Assembly (NCBI RefSeq): GCF_964355755.1
Contig: NC_092674.1
Span: 28,014,001 to 28,074,000 of the forward strand
DNA: 60,000 nt
Direction: 5' to 3'
Source: Antedon mediterranea
Lineage: Eukaryota > Echinodermata > Crinoidea > Comatulida > Antedonidae
This document shows, piece by piece, positions 37,301 to 49,300 of the stretch. Under the pieces are notes generated by a model. That model saw only the letters and a list, made by a program, of their open reading frames with translations. It was not told where the DNA came from and made no database searches. The translations under genes and the position numbers were made by a program. Each line of letters opens with the position of its first letter. Positions within the stretch are counted from its first letter, which is position 1.

Positions 37301-40300
37301 TAAGGGGCCTCTGAGGCTGGGTAATTTGCATTGGGGCTGCTCATGCCCTGGGCCTTTAAGGTCCGAGGATCCTAGGTTTGGCTAGTGGGATTTCATAGCC
37401 GTTATGCTACCTGGGGTTTGGTGGTAACAGTAAAGACGGAAGTTTGTGGTGTTTGTAGTCATTTTGAAGCTACAGTAATAACAGTTCATGGTTGTGTTGG
37501 TTATTGTTGAGATGGCTGTGGTGATGGTAGTAGAAATGGGTTTTGGTGGCAAATGTAAAGACTAAAGTTTGTGGTGTTGGTAGTCATTTTGAAGGTACAG
37601 TAATAACAGTTCATGGTTGTGTTGGTCAGTGTTGAGATGGCTGTGGTGATGGTAGTGGAAATGGGTTTTGGTGGCAACTGTATAGACTAAAGTGTGACTT
37701 GTGTTGTGACTTGTTCATGGTGGTCATTGTTCATGGTGGTCATTGTTGAGATGGCTGTGGTGATGGTAGTTGAAATGGTGGTGGTAATGGGTTAATTCTT
37801 GTGGTTGTAATTGTTGGTGGTATTATAACAATTGGTACTAATATATAATAATTGTAGTTTACAGTAGTAAGAAGAAAAAGTGGTTTAGCCAAACAGAACA
37901 AACATACAGTAATCAATGCAATATCCTTCTAGTAATCCCTGAAGCCAAACAATTTAACCTAAATACCCAGTAAACACTTTTAAAGATGTTTCATTATAAG
38001 AAAATTGATTCAGATGAATTACGACTAGTTTTAGGATGTAAAAGAGGAAATGTAGGTAATGTAAAGAGAAGTTATGGAACAACTATTTCACAATTGATAC
38101 AGGTGGCTATTATGCCTTCAAGTGTGTTTCTTATTGATCCGTATAAACTGCGATTTATAAAAATGTACCTATATTCTATGTACCAGATGTTTTTAATACA
38201 AGAATTACATTTTGGCTTTAAGAAAAAAGTAAACCAAGTCAATTGGACTTGCGTAATTTTTATTGGCAATGTTTAAGGAAATTGTAGAAAAAATCAATGT
38301 GCTTCTTTCAACACATTACAGTATTTCCGACTGATAACAATGAAATACATACAGTAGGATACATTTGTTTTATAACATTGATGTCAGTATTATATTATTT
38401 AAAGATGTATTGTCTCTTTGACTAATTCAAAAAAATTATAAAAAAAAGATTTCGAAAAAAAGTGGGTCATTTTGAAGTATAACTATTGTTATTAACTTTC
38501 ACCAAAAATTAGTCCAAAAAAATATCATTTAACTGAAATACAGTCATTTTTTTGTTCAAAAAATAACTTTGACTTCCAGTCAAAGTTTTCGATCAAAACA
38601 TATCTCATAATGCAATGCGCCTGTTTGGCTACTCTGTATGCATAATCATAAAACTTCCTCGCGATCTGTTTGAAAACACTTTCTCAACCATGAAAAGTTG
38701 TAAACAATCCTAATTAGCATCATGTATAATGTGTACTCAGGGTTTGAAATCTTTAGTTACTTTTGCTCGTGACGATTTTCCAGACGAAATGTAATCAAAC
38801 TAATTTACCTGTTAATTACATAAACTTGTTGTTTTTTACTCAAATTTTTGACTTAAAGTGAATAACTTTAATATTACTTTGATATGGCCAATTTAAATTT
38901 AGAATATTTTGACCTTCATTTTTTTGTGTTTCAAGGGACAATACATCTTTAACAAAAATTCCCATCAAAATAGTTTTTGCATTATCATCCAAAATTATAC
39001 TGTTGCTAGTAGTTTAAAAATCTCATTTTGAAAAAACTGAATTGGATAGTATTTATGAATTTTGAGATCATCAATAATGTGTTAAGTATGAGAATACTAT
39101 AAAAAACAATTGAATTTGTTTATAAATATTTTATAGGATAAAAATTATTTTACTTTTAAGTGTCATGAATTATAAATTGAACACATGTATAGCGTATCAA
39201 TAATTAATGTCATTATATTAATTGGACAAGCAAGTTGTTGACGGCTATCTGATAAGAAATTCTGTGGTTTGTTAAATATAGATTGTTAAGGCCGAGGGAA
39301 TATACAGTACAGTATTGTGTTGTGTGCAGAATTTTTGTTAAAACTTTATATTCATCTTTCATCACTAAATTTTAATCAGATGTGCAGATACTGGTTGGAT
39401 CAAGGTCAACATAAGTACTGTATATTTGGCAACCTACTGTACTAGACAAAATTTTAGGCCAACAGATATTTATTTTTCACTGTAGTTCTTGGTAGGCCTA
39501 ATAGCATGCTAATAGTAAGACTTGTCTTTTGATCTGTGAGGGGTACTCATTACTCGCGTTTAACAATACACACTCCTAAAATAGCCATGAGGTGTTCCAT
39601 TTACACTCATTTAGTCCGGGACATTATCAAACTTATGACTAGATTCCTCCATAACTTTATATTGTGACAGCCATTTACAACACACTTGAATTTGGTAAAC
39701 TTCCACATACGTACTGTACCAATATACAAAAATCACACCTACAGCACACCTGAATGTGTTTGGAAGTGCAATTTGTTGAACACCTGCATTTTTAAAATAA
39801 CATTTAAGGCCTAAACTAAGATTAACTGTTAGAGTTATAGATGTATTGTTCCCCTGAAAAAATAATTCTTAACACATTTTTTTTTTAAATATGCTATTTT
39901 AATGTAACATAATAGTATAATATCCACTTTGACAAAAAATTGGATAAAATGAATGTATAAATTTACATGAAAAAACTATTATTTAAAGCAAAATATGGTC
40001 AAATTGGCTTTCAGCCAATGGGTTTTTGTTGAATTTAACCATTTATTTTGTCATTTTATAAGTGAAAACATTTTTTTTTTCATTTTTTTTTCTACGGAAG
40101 TGATTCACTTTATTAAAACTACAATAATAACATATTCAAAGTCTGATTTAATTAATCTTCATTTTTCATGTTTTTTGGGGAAAATTATTACATCTTTAAA
40201 AGTATGAGGCCATCTATTCCTATGGCCCTATGCTATTTTACTTCAAGTGTTTAGTTCAATTTTTTGCAAATACAGAAACTGATAAAATCACATCTTTATT

Positions 40301-43300
40301 ACTCTATCTCGTCTTGTTTATGGTTAATGATATTTTATCTTTTTTTCATCAATTTTTTTTTTTGGAATTGAATACTTCAAAATCTTAAAACTAACTGTGA
40401 ATCATAATAAACTACAGTAATTTGTTATTCAATACTTTTTACATTATAAATTCTAATAACTATGAATATAAAAGCATCATAAACAATATAGGCTATGGGG
40501 CATGGCCTTCTATCGTTTCATTTCGTGATCCCCTATCGGGGGGGAGAATAAAATTGCTATGACAATTATAACAAAAATATAGATAATCTTAAACTGGCCG
40601 GTCCCGGTTGTAAATTTTACGCGTCAACGAAATATGTTTGTTTTTATATGTATTTTATTGTGATATAGAAGATTTTTGTAGGTCAGTACAGGTCGCACAA
40701 TTGACCAATCAAAAAATTTGTCTTTTAACTCATGAAGCTGTGCAACAGTAACTGTCCAATCAGATTCCCTTACACAGCGGGATACGGCTACTAGACGATC
40801 GTAAACAAACATGTGTTGTTCTTCTGGAGCGCGGAGCAGGAAGATGTCATCTTCTGATGATCAAAAACGTTGTTATTGACACAATACATCTAATTCTGGG
40901 ACAATATTAACATTCACAGAAACCAAATGGAAAACTTTTTTAATGTGTACAAAAAGTTGGTGCAATCTAAGCGGCAATCAAAAGGAGTTTTGTAGCCGCA
41001 AATCCTTTTGAAAATATTGAGAGGAGCTTACCAATACTTGTTACCAATTCCTGGCGACGCTGGATGTCATAAAAAGATGCTATCAATATTTCACTGATTG
41101 TAGCAAACAAAGGCGAGCAGTAAAATATGAAATAGAGGATGTTAATTCATCCAACAATGAAGAAGGTAAATTCTATTTGTTTTAATGATAGGTCTAGTCT
41201 AGCCTAGGCTAGGCCCCTACTAGGCCTAGTAATTAGTTCATATCATACTGCCTTGCTAAAAAAAGCCTAGCTAGGTAGGTTGGCGGTGGGTAGTCTACAA
41301 AGTTTATTTTTTTAATATGTATTAAGCCTACGTAGAGTAGGCTAGGCCTAGTATATAATTTTTTTTAAATATCTGGGCCAACAAAAAATGAACCCATAAT
41401 TACAATATGAATTAGGCCTAGCTAGGGTGGCCCCAGTATTATTGTGTAGTGGACCTAGTTTGATGGTACCTCCATCTTGGGAAAAAACATTTGCATTTTA
41501 TTATTCAATGTGGTAATGCATGCAAACCTTGGCAAGTAGCCTCAGGCAAGGACAGAATGGACCAACCTGATGCTTTATGTTGTTATTTGAGACATATTAT
41601 TTGAATTCTTGTACTGCAATATTAAATAGTGTATAGATGATACTGAACTGATTATATTATTATATTTATTACACAAACATTTAGAATCATAAATATTAAT
41701 TAGTATTCTTTTTTTTTACAGAAGAATTTCAAGGATTAGAGTCAACAGAAGAGTTACTAAACGAAGGAGAGTTCTGCGATCACATGTAGCAATTACACAA
41801 ACTGCATAAAAAATGCTGAACGAAGTCGAAGAGTAGCCATCGGCTCACAAACAATTAAAATACCAAAAGCCGAACAGCAAATTCCAGAACAGTTGAAAAC
41901 ATTTTTATCTGCTAATCAAGTTCTTCTTTCAAATATGAAGCATGTGTGAAGCAGATCACCTCAAGGGAATAAATGTATTCATAACATCATCATTATTATG
42001 CCATTCTATTTCAGAATCAAATGGAAAAGTTTTAATCAAGAAGAGGCAGACACCAGAATGTTTCTGTATGCGAAGTATGCTGCACACCATGGTGGTAAAG
42101 ATATTGTTACAATCAGCCCTGACACTGATGATGTTTTTATTATTGGATTGGCATTTTGCAAAAGTCTGCATGGCTCTCACCTATATTTCAATACTGGAAA
42201 AGATGCTAATCTCCGAACAATTCATCTGCAGGCTATTCAGGAACATATTGGAAATGATGTTTCAAATGCATTAATTAGACTACATTGCTTCACAGGATGC
42301 GATTCAGTCAGCGCTTTTTTTGGGAACGGTAAAGTGAAGGCAATGAAACTCGTAATGGAAAACTCTAATTTATGCATTCTTTTCATTGGGCAATTCTACC
42401 AGCAAACTTTCAGATGAATTACTTTGTGATCTAGAAACATTTGTATGTAGGCTGTACAGTATTGTCACAAGAACCAATCTGTCAATGAAGTAAGGTATGC
42501 AATGTTCTCAATGAATGTAAGAGCTGAAAATATGATGCCACACAATAAAGATACTGTATATAAACATATTCAGCATGCCAATTCTCAAGCTTCAATTCAC
42601 AAAGCTAGTTTTATTCAACAACAAAATGCTCCATCTCCTGTTGGAAATGGGTGGAAGATGGCCGATAATAAACTCGTAATTGACTGGATGGAGAAGCAAC
42701 CTGCTCTACACAGCATTCTCGAATTGTCATCCTGGTCATGTAAAAAGTCAAAATGCAATGAAAGGGTTGCAAATGAAAAATGCTGTGTATCCTTAGGATT
42801 CTCTTGTACAGAATTATGCTCGTGCAAAAACTGTAACAATCTTCTTCATACATCAGATGTTTGAAATTGATGGAGATGATAGCGATGATGAGGAAGAGTT
42901 TGAGCAGGAAGAACTTTTTAGTGTAGTTTAAGTGTAATTTATGGTTTACAAATGTTCATTTTACTTGGTCTAAATGATTTTAATGTAATAGGCCTATAAT
43001 ATGTAAATTTATATTAAACTATTTTGTAACGTAACGGATGAACCATGAGAAAGTATAAAATAAAGAACCCATGAGATGATAAGCGATATTAAGACACAGG
43101 AGTATTATAAGAAACTTTCTACTTTGATGCTTACAATACATTAATATGCCTCTAAAATGTAAATTTATATTAAACTATTTTGTAACTTAACTATTTTGTA
43201 ACGTAACGGATGAACCATGAGAAAGTATAAAATAAAGAACCCATGAGATGATAAGTGATATTAAGACACAGGAGTATTAATAAGAAACTTTCTACTTTGA

Positions 43301-46300
43301 TGCTTACAATACATTAATATGCCTATAAAATGTAAATTTATATTAAACTATTTTGTAACTTAACTATTTTGTAACGTAACGGATGAACCATGAGAAAGTA
43401 TAAAATAAAGAACCCATGAGATGATAAGTGATATTAAGACACAGGAGTATTAATAAGAAACTTTCTACTTTGATGCTTACAATACATTAATATGCCTATA
43501 AAATGTAAATTTATATTAAACTATTTTGTAACTTAACTATTTTGTAACGTAACGGATGAACCATGAGAAAGTATAAAATAAAGAACCCATGAGATGATAA
43601 GCAATATTAAGGAACAGGAGTATTATAAGAAACTTTGCTGTAATAATTTCATTTATTTGTTACTAATTGATTACAATTCTATGTTATACATCTACAATGA
43701 AAACAATAATGCAACATTTGATTTATTACTAATTGATTATAATTCTATGTTATGCATCCAATGAAAACAAAAAGTTGCAATTATATAGGAGAGATAATAT
43801 TAATAAATATTTTGTGACAGCATAGTCATGAATTATAAAGATTGAAAATGCATCTTCTTTTCAGTGTGCTTAAATAAATATTAATTAAGGTTTACTAACA
43901 GATACATTTCTTACAAGGACTACAATATTAATCTCAAAATTATGATAAAAATATTGCATGTTAAATGTCAAAGAAAGATACAGTATAAGTTATTCCAATG
44001 GAACGATTGTATTTTATCCAGTACTAACACTAACAGAAAATATACAAAATAGAGGGCGCTATTTCTATGTATTTCTTTATGTTGAGAAATTCGATTTTTT
44101 TACACCTAAAATTACACTTATTGCGTAACTTTTGAAAGCGGGACCGGCTGAATTTGTGTTAATCTAATTATTAACTATAAACTGTGTGAATATCTTCCTC
44201 CCCCCCGTTAGGAGATCACGAAATTCGTTTTCTAGGCCTCTTTTTGGCTCATGCCCCATAGCCTAATACTTTTTATTGTTAAATTCATTTTATAACATTC
44301 ATCTTAAAGATACATTGTCCCCAAAATTCACGAAAATGAAGATGAATAAAATCAGACTTTAAATAGGCCATTTTACACTTTTAATAAAGTAATTCACTTC
44401 TGTAAAAAAAGAAACAACAAATTATTTCACTTATAAAAAAAAAAAAATAAAATTTTAACCAAAAACCATTTTTTGTTTTAGTTTAAATTACATTTTTTCA
44501 GGTAAATAATTTTTTTTTTTTCAAGTTTTTGGTCAAAGTAAATAACTATTACGTGAAATTAAAATGGCATATTCAAATAAAAAAAATTGAAAAAAACATT
44601 TTTTTTTAGGGGGACAATATATTTAAGCTCTGTCTACACTATCAAATTTTTAATTTTATGTGACAAAAATATTTATATGTGCCCATAATATGGACATATC
44701 ACTACCACATTTAGGCACATCACACTTTTTGATAGTGTAGACAGAGCTTTAATGACCAGATTAGCTTTTGAGCAGGTACCATAGTTTTTCTATGACGTCA
44801 AAGCGTGCATATCAATTTTGCTTATAATCTGACTACATCGTAAGTGTGGCATCAGGTGTCACAAAGACTATTAAGTCTCCTCTTAGTCGCAGTCAAGAAA
44901 TTAAGTCATAATTAGCCTCATACAACCTAGGGTAACATACACTCTTTATTATCAGATTCTCGCATTTATTGAGAAATTAGAACTAGTTGTTTGTCGGATT
45001 TTTAGATGTGCTATTTAATGAGGCAGGTGTCTTAATGTCTTGAAATAATGGAATGCATAATTTATTATGTAGGTGTAAAATTAATGTCAAACTTTTCACC
45101 TCCTACGAACAGTAATTACTACTATAGTGTTACATTTAACAATTTGGGTTTTGATTAGACTGCTCGACAACGAGACTACAAACAGTTGCATGCAGTAAGT
45201 TAGTCGGATTCAAATTGCAATTCAAATGATTATTGTAGGTTATAAGCACACAATTTGTAGGCCCTGTTCCACCCTCCACCTTATTGCAATATCCTGGATC
45301 AGACCCTGACCAGACCAATTCACCCCTCCCCTAAACCTGGATCCACCCCTGGTTATCTCAATTTGAATAATTTTGCACAATTCTTAAAACCAGTCTTGTC
45401 AATTTTAGTCAACCATGTTCCTATCTTTATAATTAGTCTATACTGTATGTCCTGATACTGTACTGTACTGTATGTCCTGATACTGTACTGTATGTCCTGA
45501 TACTGTACTGTATGTCCTGATACTGTACTGTATGTCCTGATACTGTACTGTATGTCCTGATACTGTACTGTATGTCCTGATACTGTACTGTATGTCCTGA
45601 TACTGTACTATATGTCCTGATACTGTACTGTATGTCCTGATACTGTATGTCTACTACAGTATCTCTATTATTTTTATAAATGTTTTTTTTTTAATGTACA
45701 GTATTTAAACATTTTAATTTTATGGAATATATTTCCAAAAGCCTGTTTTTGGCCAAGTTGTAATGTATCGTATTTGTTATACATTAAAAAGAAATAGTAA
45801 CGGTAATTTAAAATGGAAGTAAATGTTTCAACCTATGGCACTTTGAGTAATGTATTTATTCCCCTGAAGAAATTGCGAATCTTTTGGGTACAGTTCAATC
45901 AATTAAACATACAGAAAGAGTATGTAATTGTGCTTGGTGGAGGTCATTCAGGTCATGCGTTTAGTCTTTGCTGCAGTAGCTTACACAAAATACAGAGAAC
46001 TTTTCTCTGAACCTTACATTAATCTAATGGTTAGTTTAAAAATCATTAGAACATTGTTGATGCATACTGAGCATCTAGGATTTGTTCGGACATGTGTAGA
46101 ATTTTATTGCTTAAACAGCAGTGTAAACCAAATTTATGTGTGACAACCAAATACTGTACGTGTGCACTAACTGTAAAATAACCTTAAGACTTCGGAACGA
46201 AGACCACGTACAATTATGCTCGTTAAATGTCTCCCTCTGGGCTTGAATGCATAAATATTCGATGGAGAAATAACTTTTAGTGTTTTCTCATAAAAATACA

Positions 46301-49300
46301 TCAATGAAAATGTATTTGTTTCTATATGTCAATATTGGTGCGTGAGTGTGCTTTTGCTTTTAGACACATTTACAGTAGTATTTGCTTGATAACATCTTGT
46401 CTGTAGTTGGTGTGAACCAGGCAAGTTTTGCTGTTGAATAATTTCAAATTACATAGAACATGGAACCTGATGATAAACCAAGCTGATCATCCTTCAGATT
46501 TCCTGAGAAAAAAAATCAATTCCAGTGTTCATTTTACAAATTATAGTAAAAAAAATGTAGGATCTTTTGGTAATCTGGTCAAAAATGATATGAAGATACA
46601 CATTTTATATTGTCACAAAATAATGAGATCGAACAAACAATACCTGATAACTGGAAGAAAGCCCATTGTCTGGAAGTCAGCAGGTTTCTGATTAAATGTA
46701 ACTATTTTAATTTGTCTTATTTTCAAAGCAAAATAATTATTTTGGGAGAATAGTGAATAACTAAAGCTACAAAATGTCCTCAAATTCAAAAATTGATTTT
46801 ATTCATATTTATGTTTTCGGGACAATACATCTTCAAGTATTGATGACCGCTACTTTGACAGAAAAAACAGAAAGGGAAAATTATTCAAATATAATATTTT
46901 AAAGTTTGGTTTACTGAAATGTTTTCTATTATTCAAATGTAATAAGAAGAAGTACAGTAATAAAATCTGTATCGTTAGAATTCTTTAAAATAACTTTCCA
47001 TTAGTAAAATCCGAATGCTTTACTGCTTTCAGCTCGCCAAATCTTATAGAATATAGTTTGTCTAATTGTCCCTACATACATTAGTATATGGCCTTGATAT
47101 GTGATTGAGTAAGATCGTTTGTGTATGTTGGATTTACATGTAAAGAACCTGCAGCGTATTCTATATTCTCTAATGGTCTGCGGAGAAATCCAACTATTGC
47201 GTAGATTAGCCTCAAACTCAACATCAGGAAAAAAGATAGTTTTGAGCATAATCTTTGCTTCGTCGTACAAAAAAACTTGTGTACATATATTTACAGCTTT
47301 ACTTATCTGCCCATAGTAGCTAGGATTTTTAAATTAAAGGCTAATTGTTTTTTCAACAAAAGGACAATTTTTTCGCAAAAGGAGCAACATTGCTTGCTAT
47401 TAACATAACTATTAAGCTCTGTCTACACTATCAAACTTTATATGATGTGCCCATATATAGACATGATGGTGTCTATCACTACCATATTTAAGCATATCAT
47501 TTACCATATTTGGGCATATTAATTTTTTTGTCAAACTAGTTTAGGAGGTTAAGAATGACTCCGACTCCCCCCTCCCCCTCTTAAAATTGAACAGGACCCG
47601 TCACTTAAGAATTGCCATTTTTGGGTCCCATAGACTATTTCTACATACTGTACTCCACAACTCAAACCTTTAAATTGCTAAACAAAACCTTCTGCACACT
47701 CTCTTGTTTTGTTTTTCGGATGAGACATTAGTTCGTTGGTCATAAGACATAAATGCATGTACACACTGATATAGAGAATGTTATATTTTTATAGCATTGT
47801 ATCATCTTGCAGTGTACTGCGGCTCTATGTAGGTTTATTTTTATTTTTTTATTTTTATTCAATCGAAACCAACAGCGATAATTACCGCCACTAACAGGTT
47901 TGATACAAACGAAGCCAGGACTGTTTAAAGCACAGCCTTGATTGCTCCTGACATTGATCAGGGCTTCTCTCGTCCAGTGCCCACCTTGACCAGAGGTCTA
48001 AGGCAGATACTAGATGCAGGGGCTGCCATAAGAGTCAGCAGTGCTGATTTCAAATGCCTAACGGGACCCCAGCTCCGTATACAGCACCCGCTATTCCCAG
48101 ATGGTCTCCCATCCAAGCTCTAACCAGGCCCAACGTTGCTTAACTTCGGTGATCTGACGTTTGCAGAAAGCTTATTTTTATAAATAAACAGAGGACAAAT
48201 AATATCCATTTGAACTGTATAGCATAGAAAGCAGAGAAACTATAGATCGAGTATCTACTTTAAAACAACAGCAGCTAGATGTAGGTCTATGAATAAGTTC
48301 ATATTGAGGTGTTAATCATTTTACTTCTATCCAATCCATTTAATTCACTATTGAGAATCATTCGCATAAATCTAAGTATTTCCACACAAATTACGATAAG
48401 CTTAATTAGTGCTTAAATCGTGTATATTTGATTCACTGACAGTGCCACTATGCAAGATCAACTGTAATTAAAGCAACTGTGAAATATCTGTCAGTATGTA
48501 GTTCCAACGCTGTATGTCATAATTTTAATACTAACCAACCTTTTAAATGTGGTACCAACATCGTTTTTCTGTCACTGTTTATTTTAATCGAGAACAACAT
48601 TTTAAAATCAGTTACTGACAGTATTTTAAATTTTTTGAGGCATACAGTAATCAACATACTACATTTATATATTTCTATAAAAGCAGATACAACTACAACT
48701 CAAATGGTCCTGGGTTCAAGTCCTGTCATGTCAGGATTTTTTCTAAGGACAAAATTACAACTCCACTTCCAAAGACTTTCAATAAGACTTTGTATATGTA
48801 GAGCATCTTGTGTATATGTTTGTCTTGTGAACCTATAAGGGTTCCTAAAGATCAGCAATTGCTGGATGGATCACCCTCATTAAATTTGGTCAAAACAAAC
48901 AAACAAAACAAATAAAATCGCCATAAGATAGAAATGATAAATATTTATCGATACCAAAGTTCCATGACCTTGTGGTCATTTCCTTCACTATATCAAAACT
49001 GTATTACTGTATTCTTATTGAACAAAGATCAAAGTGGATTTCAAATCACGCACTACGCATAATTTTCTTTTATTTAAAATATTGCTAGAGGCTCTTATTA
49101 TAATATTGTCATTCTTGGTTTTGTCTTGCTAATTACAATAGTCAATCTTTCAACTCATTGAAATATTTTTCCCATTCAACTCATGAAATTTCAAATTATT
49201 TGTATATTGATTCTATGTGAGTACATAGAATATAGAGCCTTACCATTTCAATTCAAGCAAAACTTTAAGCCCCTTTAGGATGTTGTGTTTTTGTTTTTTT

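Larger units (their letters stand above)
40489..44265. mobile_element. 3.8 kb DNA element with long imperfect terminal inverted repeats
   Basis: The left end starts TAGGCTATGGGGCATG at 40489. The right end is its inverse, CATGCCCCATAGCCTA ending at 44265. The similarity continues inward in patches: TTTCGTGATC, a run of G (C on the right), and CCGGTCCCG followed by a TACGC/TTACGC motif about 105-130 bp in. The flanks read ATA on both sides, or TA if the repeat begins at GGCTATG, so the target duplication is short and ambiguous. Inside lie a broken gene (40844-42905) and a 173-bp tandem array (43010-43625). Superfamily unknown. Confidence 0.7.

Noticed and set aside
37986-38276. 96-residue open frame and an overlapping minus-strand frame
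   Set aside because: No recognisable domain, no clear splice context, and AT-rich codon content like the surrounding intron.
40624-40812. 62-residue minus-strand open frame in the TIR element as a second gene
   Set aside because: Short, partly within the terminal repeat, and with no recognisable motif.
47938-48123. 61-residue open frame
   Set aside because: It lies antisense within the 5S-derived SINE.
48075-48165. Functional 5S rRNA gene
   Set aside because: The first third of 5S is missing and the 3' end runs into a SINE body rather than a T-run terminator.
48479-48838. 119-residue open frame
   Set aside because: It runs into the + strand SINE; not coding-like.
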